A DNA stretch of 64,000 nt from Emydura subglobosa (GCA_007922225.1 ML679956.1:18077049-18141048); one strand, 5' to 3'. Shown: positions 10,860 to 23,475, numbered from the stretch's first letter. Notes: a model not told the origin generated them from the sequence alone. Made by a program: numbers and translations.

Positions 10860-12340
10860 CAAGTGAGTGTGCACACATAAGGTGTGAGCCAAAGATCTGG
10901 CATGTAAAACTGAGTTTACAGGGCAGCAGCTCATCAGTTTACACTAGGGGGTGTATCTTCACAGAGGAAAAATAAAAAAACCTGTTAAGTGAAAGCTTAG
11001 ATTTTATGGAAAGTGGTTGAAAAAAATCCTTAACATACTGGCTTTGTGGGGGCGGGGGAGAGGAGGTGTTCCCTCTCTCCAAGCCAATGATTTTACCCTC
11101 ACTCAGGTCATGAAAGAGTACCACAATTCAGAAGTGTGATTTCTAAAAGGGTACAAAATTGAAAAACGAGAATATCTTACCAAAAGCAATTTTGTGGTGT
11201 TGCTTTTGTGATATCAGGTTTTATTTTTGCATAAGAACCTCACAACCCACTTTCTCTTGCTTGGTCTTGCAGGTGACCTCATAGGGCCAGATCCTCAAGC
11301 CGAGTAAAGTGCCTAGCTCCAGAGAAGTCAAAGGAGTTGTACTGATTTACAGCAGGAGAGAATCTGTCCGTTTTGTACTTTGTTTAAAACATTAGCATCT
11401 ACTGCCTTTCCATACAATTCTGATGTCCCAAATTCAGCATGATTTCCCTGCAGGGTCAATTACAAGAAGATGGGTAATGAGGGACAAGACATTTAAAACA
11501 TAAATGGGTCTAATTATCTTCTCACACCTGTTTTACATGGTTGTAGCTTCCCTGACCTTGATGAGTTACTCCTGATATGCAACCATCTAAATGAGAGGAG
11601 AAACTGGGCAATATCTTTGATAATAAACTAAAATCACCAGGGAAATGGACTTGTGACTAGAGCGTGTGTACGCAATGCCCATCCTCCTTCCCTCCTCCCC
11701 ATATGTATGAAAATTTCTCTTTATATTAACCATAAATGTTTTATAATATTTGGAGCCTTTTTATCTTCAAAAGCTCTGGATCTGAATCAGTTCTTCTTAA
11801 CAAGGCTACATATTTGAAGCAAGCCAACAGAATAATCTGGAGTGCTACTTTAAAAGAGTGATATATTCTTCTTCAGATCTAATCTCCAATATAAGTTTTT
11901 ATTAGTTTTGGGTGTTAACATGTGTACCATAAATATAGTTTAAATTCCTTCCTAGCTAGTCTTCATATAACATTATTTATAAAGCATCTTATCATGGCTT
12001 GGAGCCAGAGAGAATATGGGAGTTTTAATATCTTTAATCCATTACATTGTTGTCCAGTATCACATAGATAAAAATAAAACTGTTGTGTTCTAATCATAAA
12101 TGTAGTAAAAGGGACTTGTTAGGTAATATTTCACTTCATTTTACTTCTCCAATTTATGACTGTTTACTTTAGAAAGTTTTAAACACTGGGTTATTTTTAA
12201 ATCCTGAAATCAATACACTGACTCAACCAATGCTAATTCTGTGATTACAAGTATTACAGGTAGATACAGTAGCATCTAAAAGGCTGATTATCCCAATTAA
12301 TGTGGATTACAGGTACTCTCCTGGATGACACTAACTGATT
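10860..12340. other. Non-coding AT-rich DNA
   Basis: No gene found. It includes a degraded palindromic repeat at about 11284-11375 ('gggccagatcctcaagccga' through 'gagagaatctgtcc'). The rest is AT-rich sequence of no recognisable family. Confidence 0.5.
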
Positions 12341-12349
12341 CATATACAG

Positions 12350-12960
12350 CAGCAGGGGGGCCATTAACTGAGCACCTCTCCCGGCCCAGGGGCTACTGTA
12401 TGGGCCTCCTGTCCCCATTAGTGGGCCCCCTTAAGAACTGCACAGCTTCCATGGGTACCCCCATGCCTCAGTTTAGTAACAGAATCTATTCTTCTATGCA
12501 TTAAGACACCTCTGCCTGGAGCTAGTTTAAGTAACAGAAGTCATTCCTAACGGTCCTCAGGGTCCCCAAAACAAAGTCCATCACCCCATAAAAGCCCATA
12601 CTTCACTCTGGTGTCTTCTTTCACAGGCAGAGCTCTTCTCTCCCACTCTGGTCTCACAGTCCAGCCTCCCAGCTTTAGCAGCCTTTCCCCACAGAAGCTT
12701 CCTTCTCCCTGGGCTCCTCTCAGTCACAGCTCCCTGGGTTTCAGGGTCTTTCCTGCAAGACCCTTTCACAGTACGCCACACCGCTCCCCCCCCTTCACTA
12801 CAATATCCTGAGCAAGCTCCCACTCCCCCATTGTAGCCTCTGGCTTGCTACTCCTTCCCTGGCTATTACCCTGATCTCTCCCAGGTATGACTCGTTCTGT
12901 AATCAGGGTTAGCTAGCCCCAGCCCTTAAGGGGCAAGCCACCCTGTTACAGATACCTTCT
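12350..12960 (-). repeat. GC-rich interspersed repeat, LTR-like (uncertain)
   Basis: Composition rises sharply between 12350 and 12960 and returns to AT-rich afterwards. The right edge 'gccaccctgttacag' reverse-complements to 'ctgtaacagggtggc', which looks like the start of a retroelement LTR. I could not find coding sequence or a matching second LTR, so a solo LTR or other repeat is only a suggestion. The open frames at 12581-12823 are compositional. Confidence 0.35.
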
Positions 12961-13640
12961 TTTGCATGTCCATTTACAAGGGTAATTAGAAACTGCATCA
13001 CAGCTGAGTAAATGGGTTACTTGTTCAGAATTATATTAAGAAGCTGAAATGTTTAAGAGCAGGTAAATGCCTCATTACACTGTATGATCTCAATCCATTA
13101 CAAATGGCTTATTACTTTTTAAGTCAGACTGTATGATTATTTCACTTTTCACAGGGAATATAGGGCTTGCTTCCAGTGATGAACTGAACTGTCTTTTGTT
13201 GTTCTTGTTTTAAAAATTGCATATTATAGGCGGCAATAATCACTTACCAGTTGATGAGTATAATGTCATTCACTATCTTTTGAAGAACATATTTTGTATA
13301 AGCAAGTTGAAAATTAATATATCTGTAAATAATCAGTGTAAGTATGCAGAACTTAATGAACAGACGCATAAAAAGAAATTGAACAGTAGGGTGCAGCAAG
13401 TAGAGTAACTGTCCATTTTATTAAAAATATATTGTTTCCAGCTTTCACTTAAAAAGACTTACAGCTCTGCAATTTTCTGGTTTCCTTCCCTCAGAAAGTT
13501 CCCTTCACTCTGCAGATTGTTCTTTCGCTGACAGCCCATAGTCATTTGCAAAAGAAAGGACTGTTTACCAGGCAACAGCCCATTGTTCATTATAACTCAT
13601 TGCTCAAGAGCTCTATAGGGTTTGGGTTTTATTAATACTA

Positions 13641-13880
13641 AGGCCCAGTCTACACATAGTTATCAGTGTAACTGTATTAATGGTGTAATTTTTTATTAAT
13701 ATAGTTATAACAATCTAACACCTAATGTGGATGCAGTTATACCAGTAGACCTTATTTCCCTTCCCATACAGGACATTTATATCAGTATAATTGCATCCAT
13801 GCTGGAGGGGGCGGGGGTTATATAGCTTAGTTATATGGATATAGTTAAAGCAGTACAACTTTTGCATGTAGACAAGACCT
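13641..13880. mobile_element. Harbinger-type MITE
   Basis: The left end 'aggcccagtctacacatag' and the right end 'catgtagacaagacct' are terminal inverted repeats (the latter reverse-complements to 'aggtcttgtctacatg'), with TWA-like flanks. Internally 'agttatacc' and 'tggatatagtt' motifs repeat in opposite senses. The element is about 240 bp without coding sequence. A related terminus-less copy lies at 41515-41770, sharing 'gtggatgcagttataccag'. Confidence 0.7.
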
Positions 13881-13910
13881 TAATCAAATAAAGTAATTGT
13901 TTAACAAACT

Positions 13911-14010
13911 GGGCTTGTCTGCATTTGGAAATAACTCCGCTTCAGCCATTCGTGGTCAAAAATCAGTGTAGCTGCACTGGTTCTGATCTCTGATTGAAAC
14001 GCCACAGTGG
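13911..14010 (+). mobile_element. MITE left-end fragment
   Basis: Starts 'gggcttgtctgcatttgga' and includes 'ataactccgcttcagcc', resembling the 'gtctacac' ends of the other MITEs here. No right terminus was found. Low-to-moderate support. Confidence 0.35.
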
Positions 14011-14639
14011 AGTCGGAAGAAAGGACAAGTTTCTATTACAGAATTCACAGCATATATAAGGCAACTTCTTCTTCTGGAAGAGGTGAAAGGAGGGAGGGTG
14101 TTGGCCCAGATCTTAAAACCTTTCTTTCTGGTGTGATCTTCAGAAATTCCCCTGCCTCCAGCTCTCCCTAGACTTCAAAGGCATCGGAAGCATTCTGGGA
14201 AAAATTAACACACACACAACACGCACACACCCTCTGAGACCATGCTTTTATATGCTTTACCAAGAAGAGGGGGTGTCTCTGCTCAGTCTTCAGATAGAGA
14301 ATTGGAAGTACATTAGCTGTAGTACTGCACTCCAAGCTTGCTGATACTGACAGAAACAGCCAGGATGGGTGAATATTTATGAATGGAATAGCACCAATAT
14401 TCATGCTATGGAGCAAATGCAGTACTCAATTTCATCCAACTCAAGTGGACATGCACTCATACCCTTTGAAACTTTTGAATAACATTTTTGTTATATAAAA
14501 AGATTGATAATGTGTTGGGGAAGTCGTCGGAAAAATGACTAGCTAATATTGTACCAAATTTTCCCTCATCATAATTCAGCACCATTGTCGTTTTTATTTA
14601 TATAAGCACTTTACATTTAAAAGTATCCTGTAGACATTA

Positions 14640-14815
14640 ATTATTTCTTACAACAACCATATCTAATAGCTAAGTATTATTATCCCCTTTATACAGATGG
14701 TGCAATGGAGGCACAGAAAGCTATAAGTGACTTATCTGGAGTTCCATGGCAAATCTGTGACAATACTAGGATTAGAACATCAGATCCTAGCTACTTTCTC
14801 AATCTAATAGACGAA
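14640..14815 (-). repeat. MIR-like SINE
   Basis: In reverse orientation the body shows 'attattatcccctttataca', 'atggaggcacagaaag' and 'gtgacttatctggag', then 'ggattagaacatcagatcct', the degraded B-box/head region. This order is the MIR consensus read on the minus strand. An ancient, diverged copy. Confidence 0.65.
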
Positions 14816-15017
14816 GGATGAAAAAAAGACAGACACACAAGAGAGACTATTCTCTGGCTTGTTCTGCAATGGATTCTTCTGACCACCCACTCTGAGTCAA
14901 AAAGCTGACTAGTAGCACTCCATACATTCCTCAGCACCTGGTCTGAAATGGCTTTTCTAACCAAACAGTATCAGTCCCATGTAAGAGGGGAGGGAAGTAC
15001 GATTATACACACACACA

Positions 15018-15235
15018 CAAGCCTGGTCTACACTTACCTTCAAATTCGGCAGCAGTCGACAGGAGTTACGCAAGCTATGCAGAGTAGCTTGCATAACTCC
15101 TGTCGACTTCGTAACTCCTCTTCTACACGGCTTCACTGACCGCTCAATCGATCCAGATAGATTGATCTGATGGCAGCAAATTTGCCGACATCGGTGAAGA
15201 TGTACCCACAGTGTACAGTACATACACACATGCAT
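15018..15235. mobile_element. MITE fragment with strong hairpin
   Basis: Begins 'aagcctggtctacacttacc', a Harbinger-type end. At 15055-15107 it holds a near-perfect 23-nt inverted repeat ('gtcgacaggagttacgcaag' and 'cttgcataactcctgtcgac', one mismatch, 7-nt loop). The right terminus is not obvious; 'gtacccacagtgtacagta' closes the recognisable part. No coding sequence. Confidence 0.5.
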
Positions 15236-15727
15236 TCAGTGTACCACGTATGAGATAGTGGTGTCCATGAGATAACTAGCATATATTATTCATCATGCAC
15301 CTTTAACGCTGGCTCACTTTATTTTTTTTCCCACTAGTCCATCTCCTGAGAACCTAGTAGAATATTCCAAACCTCTGAACAGCTTCAAATTTCCACTATA
15401 CTTTCGACAAAACATTGTGACAGAAAAATATTCTTTCCCTTCAAATGTGGAATTTCCTTACAAAATTCCATTGGCCCAAGACTAGCTACATACAGTCCTG
15501 GACTAGAGACAAGTTTAAGGTCCAATGTCTTGTGAAATTTAAGGGTAAAAACAGGATGATTTATGCTATTGGAAAGGGGAGATTTCTCTTTCAAATGGGA
15601 TGCATGTGCTTTTAGTCCTAAAAGATCCCTCAATATGGACTTTAATTATGATATTATATATGGAAAAGCCATCTTAAGTAATTTTACATGTTTCTAAAAT
15701 GTAGTCTTATCTTATATTACATATAAA

Positions 15728-15752
15728 TTTGTAATGTAATGTAATGTAATAC
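15728..15752 (+). repeat. (GTAAT)n short tandem repeat
   Basis: Four to five consecutive copies of the pentamer 'gtaat' in AT-rich DNA. Simple microsatellite. Confidence 0.7.
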
Positions 15753-16709
15753 AGTGTTATATACTAAAAGCACAAACACAAATCTTGACTCTCTGTAGAC
15801 TATAGGAAGCTTTTCTCAGCATGCATGGGGGACCTAAGCCATTGCTTTCTGCAAAAATTAAGCTTATTTTTAAAAGTAATTTTCTATTTTCATGGTTGGA
15901 AAGAGAACTTTTTGAACACGAATCAATTCAGTACTGTCTTCCTGAGTTTGCAGAACAATACCCCTAGTGCCTCCACTGAAGCTGAAAACATTCCCAAACT
16001 GCAGAGAAGTATAACTGACAAGATTCCAGTGAATTTCACCACTGCTATTCAGAACATTGTGGAAAGCCTCAATCTGTCAAGAATCACGTCAATTTCACTG
16101 TGCAGCGCAGGAAAGCTCTGAGAAGTGGCTGAGGTCTTTAATGCAGTTATTCACAGGGAAGGACTTTAAAACAGATCCTGCAGGAGGGTAGAGAAGCACG
16201 GACTACCTCCCCACAACAGCCAAGCCAAGGTTTTTTTAACCAGCAAAGATTCAGAGTCTCAGGGTTGAGAGTTAGAAATAAAAATATTTTTTTACTTGTA
16301 ACCTGAGCAATTTTTATAAGAAATTATTAAGACACAATAAAAATAGGAGATCCCATGCCTGCCCATTTTTAGAGTCATTTGTCAGAACTGCTCTTTAATT
16401 ATTTAAGAGTAATTAAACAGAACAGACGTGCCCTTTAATTAGTTAATCCTTGCACAACTCTGGCAAACGTGAAGCACTTTTGTAAGTGCTAAGCATTCTT
16501 TTGATCTACCCTCCCCACCACCACCAAATTTTCATAAAATAAGCAGCCCAGTATATCTTCCCTTTACTTCCTCACCTGGGGTCTGATCCTACAATCGTAA
16601 CGCACGCAAATCTCCCACTGAGCCCTTTATTTGTGGGTTGCTATCAGTATAACTTCAAAATTTTAGAAAATTGTTTTTGTTCTTTTTCCAAACAATAATC
16701 CACCTAGAC

Positions 16710-17120
16710 CAGTGGCTCTCAACCTTTCTAGACCACTGTACCCTTTTCCTGAGTTTGATTTGTCTTGTGTACCCTCAAGTTTCACCTCACTTAAAAATTA
16801 CTTGCTTACAAGATCAGACATAAAAATACAAAAATGTCACAGCACACTATTCCTGAAAAATTGCTAACTTTCTTATTTTTACCATATAATTATAAAATAA
16901 ATCATTTGGAATATAAATATTGTACTCACATTTCAGTGCATAGTATATAGTGCAGTATAAACAAATCACTGTCTATATGAAATTTTAGTTTGTACTAACT
17001 TCACTAGTGCTTTTTATGTAGCCTGTTGTAAAATTAGGCAAATATCTAGATGAGCTGATGTACTCCCTGGAAGAGCCTTTGTACCACCAGGGGTACACGT
17101 ACCCTGGTAGAGAACCACTG
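16710..17120. mobile_element. hAT non-autonomous transposon, 411 bp, intact ends
   Basis: The left end 'cagtggctctcaaccttt' and the right end 'ggtagagaaccactg' form short hAT-type terminal inverted repeats. Identical 8-bp target duplications 'acctagac' lie at 16702-16709 and 17121-17128, exactly the size produced by hAT transposases. The interior is AT-rich and non-coding, with a second inverted pair near the ends ('ccactgtaccc' and 'gggtacacg'). The perfect target duplication indicates a precisely delimited insertion. Confidence 0.9.
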
Positions 17121-17128
17121 ACCTAGAC

Positions 17129-19280
17129 AATATGCTGCCTGTTACCCAGAGAAATTGAAATGGTTGGAAGGAAAGAAATCCCCATGAAGCAAAGAGAAGC
17201 TCTTTGAAAAAATTCTCCCCATGCATCTGCCCCAGGGATGGCCAAGATGGATAATCATCATGTGGGCTGGTGCATGATTTGGAAAACTCTCACTTCACCC
17301 ATAGACAGGAGCCATCTTGTTGTCTGATGGCATCCACAGCCTTTGCAAACCAGTTTGTCCGATCACTAGCTTCTATTGTTCCCTCAGATAAGCAGGGCCC
17401 CAGTGAACAATTAAAGCTTTCAATAAATAAATAATCTGTAAGCACATTCATTTGACTTACTGTTATTTGATACAGCAGTTAGTTTCAATGGGGCAGTTAA
17501 TATTGATCACGCAAAGTACTACAGACGAACATGAAACACTTCCAGAACTCCATGGATTATTACTCTTTATCTGCCACTCATCTGGGTTACTTGTAATGGT
17601 TGTGAAATTCAAAATCAATAACAACAATTAGAGTTCTGTACACTCTGAGGAATGAATCATGTGAAATATGTTTCATTACAAAAATAAAACATAAAAGAGC
17701 TTATAAACATAAAAGACGCTTCAAAAAATGCAGGGAAAACTCTGAAGTAATTTTCTCACAACACTGTAAAATAGACAATGAAAAGAATAAAAAAAAGTAA
17801 AACATGGATCAGTAAATGCAGGTGGTTAAAAAACAAACAACATATACAATTCAGGGTATGTTTTTTTAGGGCTAAGGAGGGGGAAGATTGTCAAAAGTTC
17901 CTGGAAAGAGTTAGGAACACAAATCCCACTGAAGTCAACGGGAATTGTTCTCCTAACTCTCTCGGGCTCTTTTGAAAACACCAACCCAAATCCCGCAGTT
18001 CACGCTCACTCCCTGAGTCCAGCTAGTAAGAACAGCAGGGTTTGTCCTAAATCAGGAAATGAAAGAACACAAAAAAGTCAAATTCTACTCTCACTGAGTT
18101 CAACGAAGCAAAATTAATCACCAAATTGGAGCTAAATATATGTAATAAAAGCTTACTAAAATTAATAGAGTTGGCAATTTGTTGTATGTGATATACTAAT
18201 AAAGACACCTTTCCTTGGCTTCAGATTCATATAAATTAGTTGTGAATATAATGAAATGCATGGAAACAACATTTCAACATCTCTGCTAGAATAATAATTC
18301 TAGATAATTAAAATGCAAAGCAATAAGAGAAATATTTTATCATTAAACTGTAACCAGAGCTCTGTGTGAAATCATCCATTCAGAAGACTTGTTTTTCATC
18401 AATTATTTATTATTTATCTGATATAAATATAAGGGCTAATTAAAATGTATGACTCCTTATGCAGCTTCTTGTCATTAAGGCCAATGAAAACATTCTGAAG
18501 ACCATAATGAAATAATTATGTTTGCCTTTAAGAATTCTCTTCAAAAACACATGGCAGTACCGCACTAAATTAAAACATCAGGAACTAAATTTCACTTGCA
18601 TCTATTTCCATTTTAGCTAATTATACCCCCAAGCTTTCCAATACACCAGGCCTTAAAAATCTTTTTGAACCTAAGGAACAGCAGCTTTTTATAATTATGG
18701 ACTTTGATGAAGAAACAAAGATAATGCAGCCTTCGAAGCTTTAATATTCCAAGAAGGGTTATCATATGAAATCCCCATTAGCTATGAAAAATGGGGCAAA
18801 ACTGGGGTGACTGTAAACCAAACATTTGTGTTCTGAGTAAATGATATTCTGATTTAATCAAAACATATTTCACCTGCATCATTTCCACCACAGCTCTTGT
18901 ACTCATATTATTTTCTAAATCTGAAGAATGTGCACATTTTGATGCACAGGATATTAGGATTAGTTAGAGAGCAAGAAAGGGTGGAGCTGCAGAGCAGAGC
19001 AGGTATACCATGCTGTGACTGAGCCTCACATGTACATAAAATAGGAGTCACACAGCCACTTCAGCACATTCAAAATCATACATGGGGAGTCAGCTTCTCC
19101 TCTATGTAGCAATCTCATAACAACCCCCTATGGGCTCATGCTTCAGTCATGAAGTATTCTGTACACGGAATGTTTGCAGGATCTGGCCCAAAACATGGGG
19201 AAAGGAAAGGATGTGGCTAAGGAAAGGACACAGTAGGAACGGAGTCAGCCCCAGACATCATGCTGCTGACTGAAGAGTAA
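17129..19280. other. AT-rich non-coding DNA, candidate conserved non-coding segment
   Basis: No gene found. About 17880-17975 contains a degraded palindromic repeat. The part at about 18400-18560 is very AT-rich with several TAATTA/ATTA homeodomain-type cores and lacks any repeat signature. That is what conserved non-coding elements often look like, but conservation cannot be judged from one sequence. Confidence 0.4.
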
Positions 19281-19284
19281 TTCT

Positions 19285-19690
19285 TTGCTTTTAAACTTTA
19301 GAGAGATGATAAATGTCAATCTACAGGGTCTCAGAGAAGCGTGTGTGGAAACACAAGCAAAAATAGAGAGACTGGTGGCTCATGTAACTAGCCTGGAGAA
19401 CACGTGAGACAATATGCTACTAGAAAAACACTGGTCAAAGGTGCTCTCAAAATCCATTGGTGTGGGGACTTGAGGAAAATAATTTACTTTAAAAAAAAAA
19501 AAAAAAAAAAAAAAGTTTTTGACCACAAAGATTTCAAACACGGAGAGGTCAAATTATAGCAAAACATTTATGTGATGAAGTAGAAGGAGCTTTAGACATA
19601 TTAGAAAACTGGGTCCCAAAGGTATTCAAACTAGACAGTAAAGTGGAGCCTGTAATATTTAGAGAGCCTATCGGGTAGTTATGAAGATTT
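19285..19690 (+). pseudogene. LINE-1-like ORF1 protein remnant
   Basis: Two conceptual segments resemble the RNA-binding chaperone ORF1p of L1 elements. About 19304-19407 gives 'QAKIERLVAHVTSLENT' after 'NVNLQGLREACVE', a heptad-like coiled coil. After a poly-A stretch, about 19585-19680 gives 'EGALDILENWVPKVFKLDSK' followed by 'VEPVIFREPIG', matching the start of the RRM domain, where L1 proteins have a '.FLE.W.P..L' motif. Frames differ and stops intervene, so it is long dead. No ORF2 piece was found nearby. Similarity is judged by eye and could be weaker than it looks. Confidence 0.4.
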
Positions 19691-20644
19691 CTAAAATATA
19701 TATATAGAGAGAGAGGAAGATTCTGAAAAGTGAAAGATCTCCTTTATCTCAGGCTTCAGTGAGAAAAGTAAGAGCAACAAGAAAATTTAAGAATTTAAGA
19801 TGCACATGCAAGACTTTTCTCTTTTAGCTTTGCCCTTTGGCCCAAGCTAAAATTGGAGACTACTATTCTCTTAGGAAAGCATCCATCTTTTTCTAAGATG
19901 TATATTTCAGTGGCACCCAAAAATGGTTTGGCTATGCTAAACATCACTAGGTGGCACTGTTATACAGTCTTGTTAGTTTCCCAATGTTAGCGTGCGAGCA
20001 AGTGTTCAATCTTGGGAAGATATAGTGTGTTGTTGTTAGTTTTTGTTATCCACATTTTTGTGAAGAGGCAGTATGCCTTGGAGAAGGTGCTGTACAAGCA
20101 GCAGAAGAGTCTGCTCTCTTGATCTCTGAGTCAATTCCTGAGACAGAGTCGCTGTTTGAAAACTGGGTATTAATGCTGGGGCAAGATTTCAGAAAGAAGG
20201 AATTGCCTGCATGCTGCCTGAACACCTCCTGGACAGGTGTATGTGTGTAAATAAAAAAAAGTTATACTTACAATATACCCACAGCCCACAAACACTGAAC
20301 CTGACTTGTAAGGCCCAGGAAAACTGCTCCCACTCAGTGGAGGAGTGACTCTGGTGCCAGAATGAAACACTGGTGTTGAAGAAAGAGCAACAATCTACTT
20401 TTCCATAAGATACTAATGCCTCTGTTCTACATTCTGCTAAGCTACCAGAAAAGCACAGTGAGAAAGAATAAAACAGTTTGTTATGTGCCACTAATTTAAT
20501 GGAAAGACTGTTGCAGAAACTTTTGCAACCTTGGCCATTTGGATTCAGATACAGAATGATGGGAATCAATAGATTTTTAATTTGGTTGTTTATTTGCTTA
20601 TATGCTCCTTGAATGAGGTATAACTTTAATTGTATACTGAAGAT

Positions 20645-20938
20645 GGTTTTGTGGTTAAAAGGCACTGGTCTGGGATTCAAAGAAACGTGGATTTAATTCC
20701 TGGTTCTGTCATAGGCTTTTTGTATAAGATTGGTCAAGTCACAAACTCTGCCTGAGTTCCATATTTTTTAAATGGAGATCATTCTTCCTTCTTTCCTCTT
20801 ACATATGTATAGCTTGTATATTGAGATTATAAACCCTTCGAGGCACGGATTGTCTCTTCCTCCTATGTGTTTGTACAATACTTTGCACAATCTTGGTTGG
20901 GGCTCTAAGCAGTACTTAATATAAATAAGCACAATACA
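20645..20938 (+). repeat. tRNA-derived SINE, nearly full length
   Basis: The head has an A-box-like 'tgtggttaaaaggcactgg' and a B-box-like 'gtggatttaattcctgg', then the body 'ggtcaagtcacaaactctgc'. The tail, 'agattataaacccttcgagg', 'cacggattgtctcttcctc' and 'gtacaatactttgcacaatc', is the LINE-mobilised 3' part shared with the SINEs at 2.8 and 5.2 kb. It ends in an A/T-rich tail 'aatataaataagcac'. Best example of this SINE family in the window. Confidence 0.75.
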
Positions 20939-21030
20939 TAAAGCATGTTAATGGCTCAGTTGTACAAGCACTCTGTGCACAGAACTCCTATCAAAGTCAT
21001 GGGGATCTGTGTGTATGGGTATCTACCAAT

Positions 21031-21320
21031 ATGTCTAGCCTACAATTTAAAAACCACAGCTGGTTCATGCCAGCTGACTCAGGCTGGCCGGGCTTGGACT
21101 AAGAAGCTGCTTCATTGCAGTGTAGACTTCCAGGCTCCGGCCGCTGCTGCTGCTGCCGCCAGGGCTGTAGGCCTGCGAAGTGGGAGGATCCCCGAGCTTG
21201 GACTACAGCCTGAGCCTGGAAGCCCACACTGCAATAAAACAGCAGCTCGAGCCCCTTGAGCCCAAGTCAGCTGGCCTGGGCTAGTCACCGGTTTTTAACT
21301 GCAGTGTAAACATAGCCTAA
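21031..21320. mobile_element. Palindromic MITE with GC-rich centre
   Basis: The left part 'tatgtctagcctacaattta' plus 'aaaaccacagctggttcatg' is complementary to the right part 'gtcaccggtttttaactgca' plus 'gtgtaaacatagccta'. Inner arms 'cagctgactcaggctggcc' and 'gtcagctggcctgggc' extend the pairing. A (CTG/GCC)-rich centre explains the open frame at 20945-21259. No coding sequence. Confidence 0.65.
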
Positions 21321-21329
21321 ATGTTGTAA

Positions 21330-23475
21330 TTTGTCATCTTATCATTCAAAGAATCAGATACAATGCATGCCCTAGGACAATATGGTTCAATGCAAATAGA
21401 TCCTCCAAGTCACTGAGTGAAACTAATTGCTGCTAAACACACCTTTGGTCTGAGATTTTACTGATTCTTTCTCTCCAGAAGTGCAACTGTATGATAAAAT
21501 GTCAGTCACTGAAAGTGTATAAAATGGAAAGCCCTTCAAACGATGAATGGACTTTAACAATGGTAAAAATCCAAAACTGGTAAAAATCCAAAACAACCTG
21601 GATATTTATAAATGCTCATTCAGCTTTAACCTAGTTAAATCTATACAAATTCCATTTGTATGTATATATTTAGTTGCCTTCAATTTTACATATGCCATAG
21701 ATCGGGGGGAAATCATTTGGTCTGCCAAAAACAGAAGGTATAAATACCCCAAATCCAGGATTCTTCATATTGACTTGCTGATTGATAATTTTCTCTTTTA
21801 ACAGAAGTATTTTAAGAGGCTGTAAAACTCAAACAGGATGTTAAAACAAAGAAGGGTTAGTTATAAAGGGCTGCATTAGGAAATTACCTTTCTTCCTGCC
21901 CGCTTCCAAAATAAAGGCACAACTAAGTTAACTTTGTGGGCAAGTGTCCCTAAACCACAAGATGTCCTTCTCAGACTGTCATGTATAGATCAGATTCTCA
22001 CATTATAGTTCGTGGAATACTTACTGGTGGTCTGCAAAGCGCTGGCTAGTCACATGGTGTTGGTTCCCTTCTCCTATTTCTAACCGCTAAAAAGCACATT
22101 ACTTTCCTACAAATATTTTTCCAAGTAAGCAATGGCTGTAGTCATCACAGGGATGTTATTTCATTGCCAATGGAAGAATGGTAAGTTCAATTTTGAATAG
22201 AAGGGCAGAATATGTGCATAAAATAATCTCTATATTAAAATGCAGACTACAATGAAAATTTTTTAAACCAGCTAACATATAGACACTCATGAATGACAAA
22301 TGCAAGGAAGTGTATATAAAGTAGAGAAATGGCCTGGGGGAACTGAGATTGATATTTCTGCTGTTAAAATCTGCAGTTTTATTAGAACAATTCTATCCTT
22401 CTGGTCAATTTACAGTGTGCTATTAAACAGAGTCCATGTTTTGCCCCAGAAGTGGGGGCATTTCTCTGGGGGATGAAGTAATCTCAGTGGCTGGTTTGTA
22501 TATCAATTTCTTTTTTAATGTGCTTTGGAAAGCCCTTACCCAAGTTTTGAAAAATAAGAGGCTAAAATCAAACTCCTAAATCCTTATTGGGACACACAAA
22601 CAAGTGGTCTGTTTTCAAATATGCTGAGAACAACAGGAGCTGTTGGACACTCAGTAATTTTTAAAATCAGGCCACTTATTAAGATACCCAAATATGGACT
22701 TAGGAGCCTAACTTTAGGCTCTTAGTTTTGAAAATTTCAGCCTCTGAAATCTGTGAAAGCCTGTCATGCCTGATTAAGAGAATAATACACACTATTTAGA
22801 ATATTTTTAGAGACACTGTAAAACTCAAACTTCTGTCTCAAAAATGTTTTACTAATAACTCAGGTAACTATGACTTAAGAGAACACTGAGAAAATTCATC
22901 TCTATTTTGTTAGTTTAGTTTGTGCATCTGACAGCCCCTTTTGAATACCTGTAGTCAGTTGCACAGTTGTAACAGTTGCACAGTTGCTTTTCCACAAAAG
23001 ATTTCAGTGGAACTACTTCTGGTGTAAGGTACTATTCAATGCCAGTAAAGGTGCTTTTTGTAAGCAGCACTTACCTGCTGCTTAAGTGGGACTTTCACAA
23101 ACCAACAGCATGGAGAACATTTTTAAAGAAATAGCAAAATGTGATTGTGAAAACCACAAAAACTGGCAGGGGGCAGAATTTGAAGCTATATTTAACTGTT
23201 TTGAAAATGAACAAGAGATACATTTCATGATGTCTCTCCAGCTTTTTTTCCCTCTCTCTTACAAAATGATACTGTTAATGCATTCCTATGGGCATGTTCC
23301 CACCTAATAACTGCCCCCTCTCCAATTCTACGTTGTTTGCAAGGGATATTGGTCATCACAGCCTATACCAGATTTCAGGAATGCCTGGTGCCAGATTAAC
23401 AACCCCACCCCTCAAGATGATATCACAGCATCACCAGCTCATATTGAGCTGCCTTTATTAAAGTATATGTGATTG
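21330..23475. other. Non-coding AT-rich DNA
   Basis: No gene found. A palindromic-repeat fragment lies at about 22615-22745 ('tttttaaaatcaggccactt', later 'gttttgaaaatttcagcctc'), and a short local duplication of 'cagttgcacagttg' lies at about 22958-22990. The remainder shows nothing recognisable. Confidence 0.5.

Noticed and set aside
20189..20680. 163-aa minus-strand open frame next to the SINE
   Set aside because: No recognisable domain, no supporting splice or promoter context, and it partly overlaps the SINE head.
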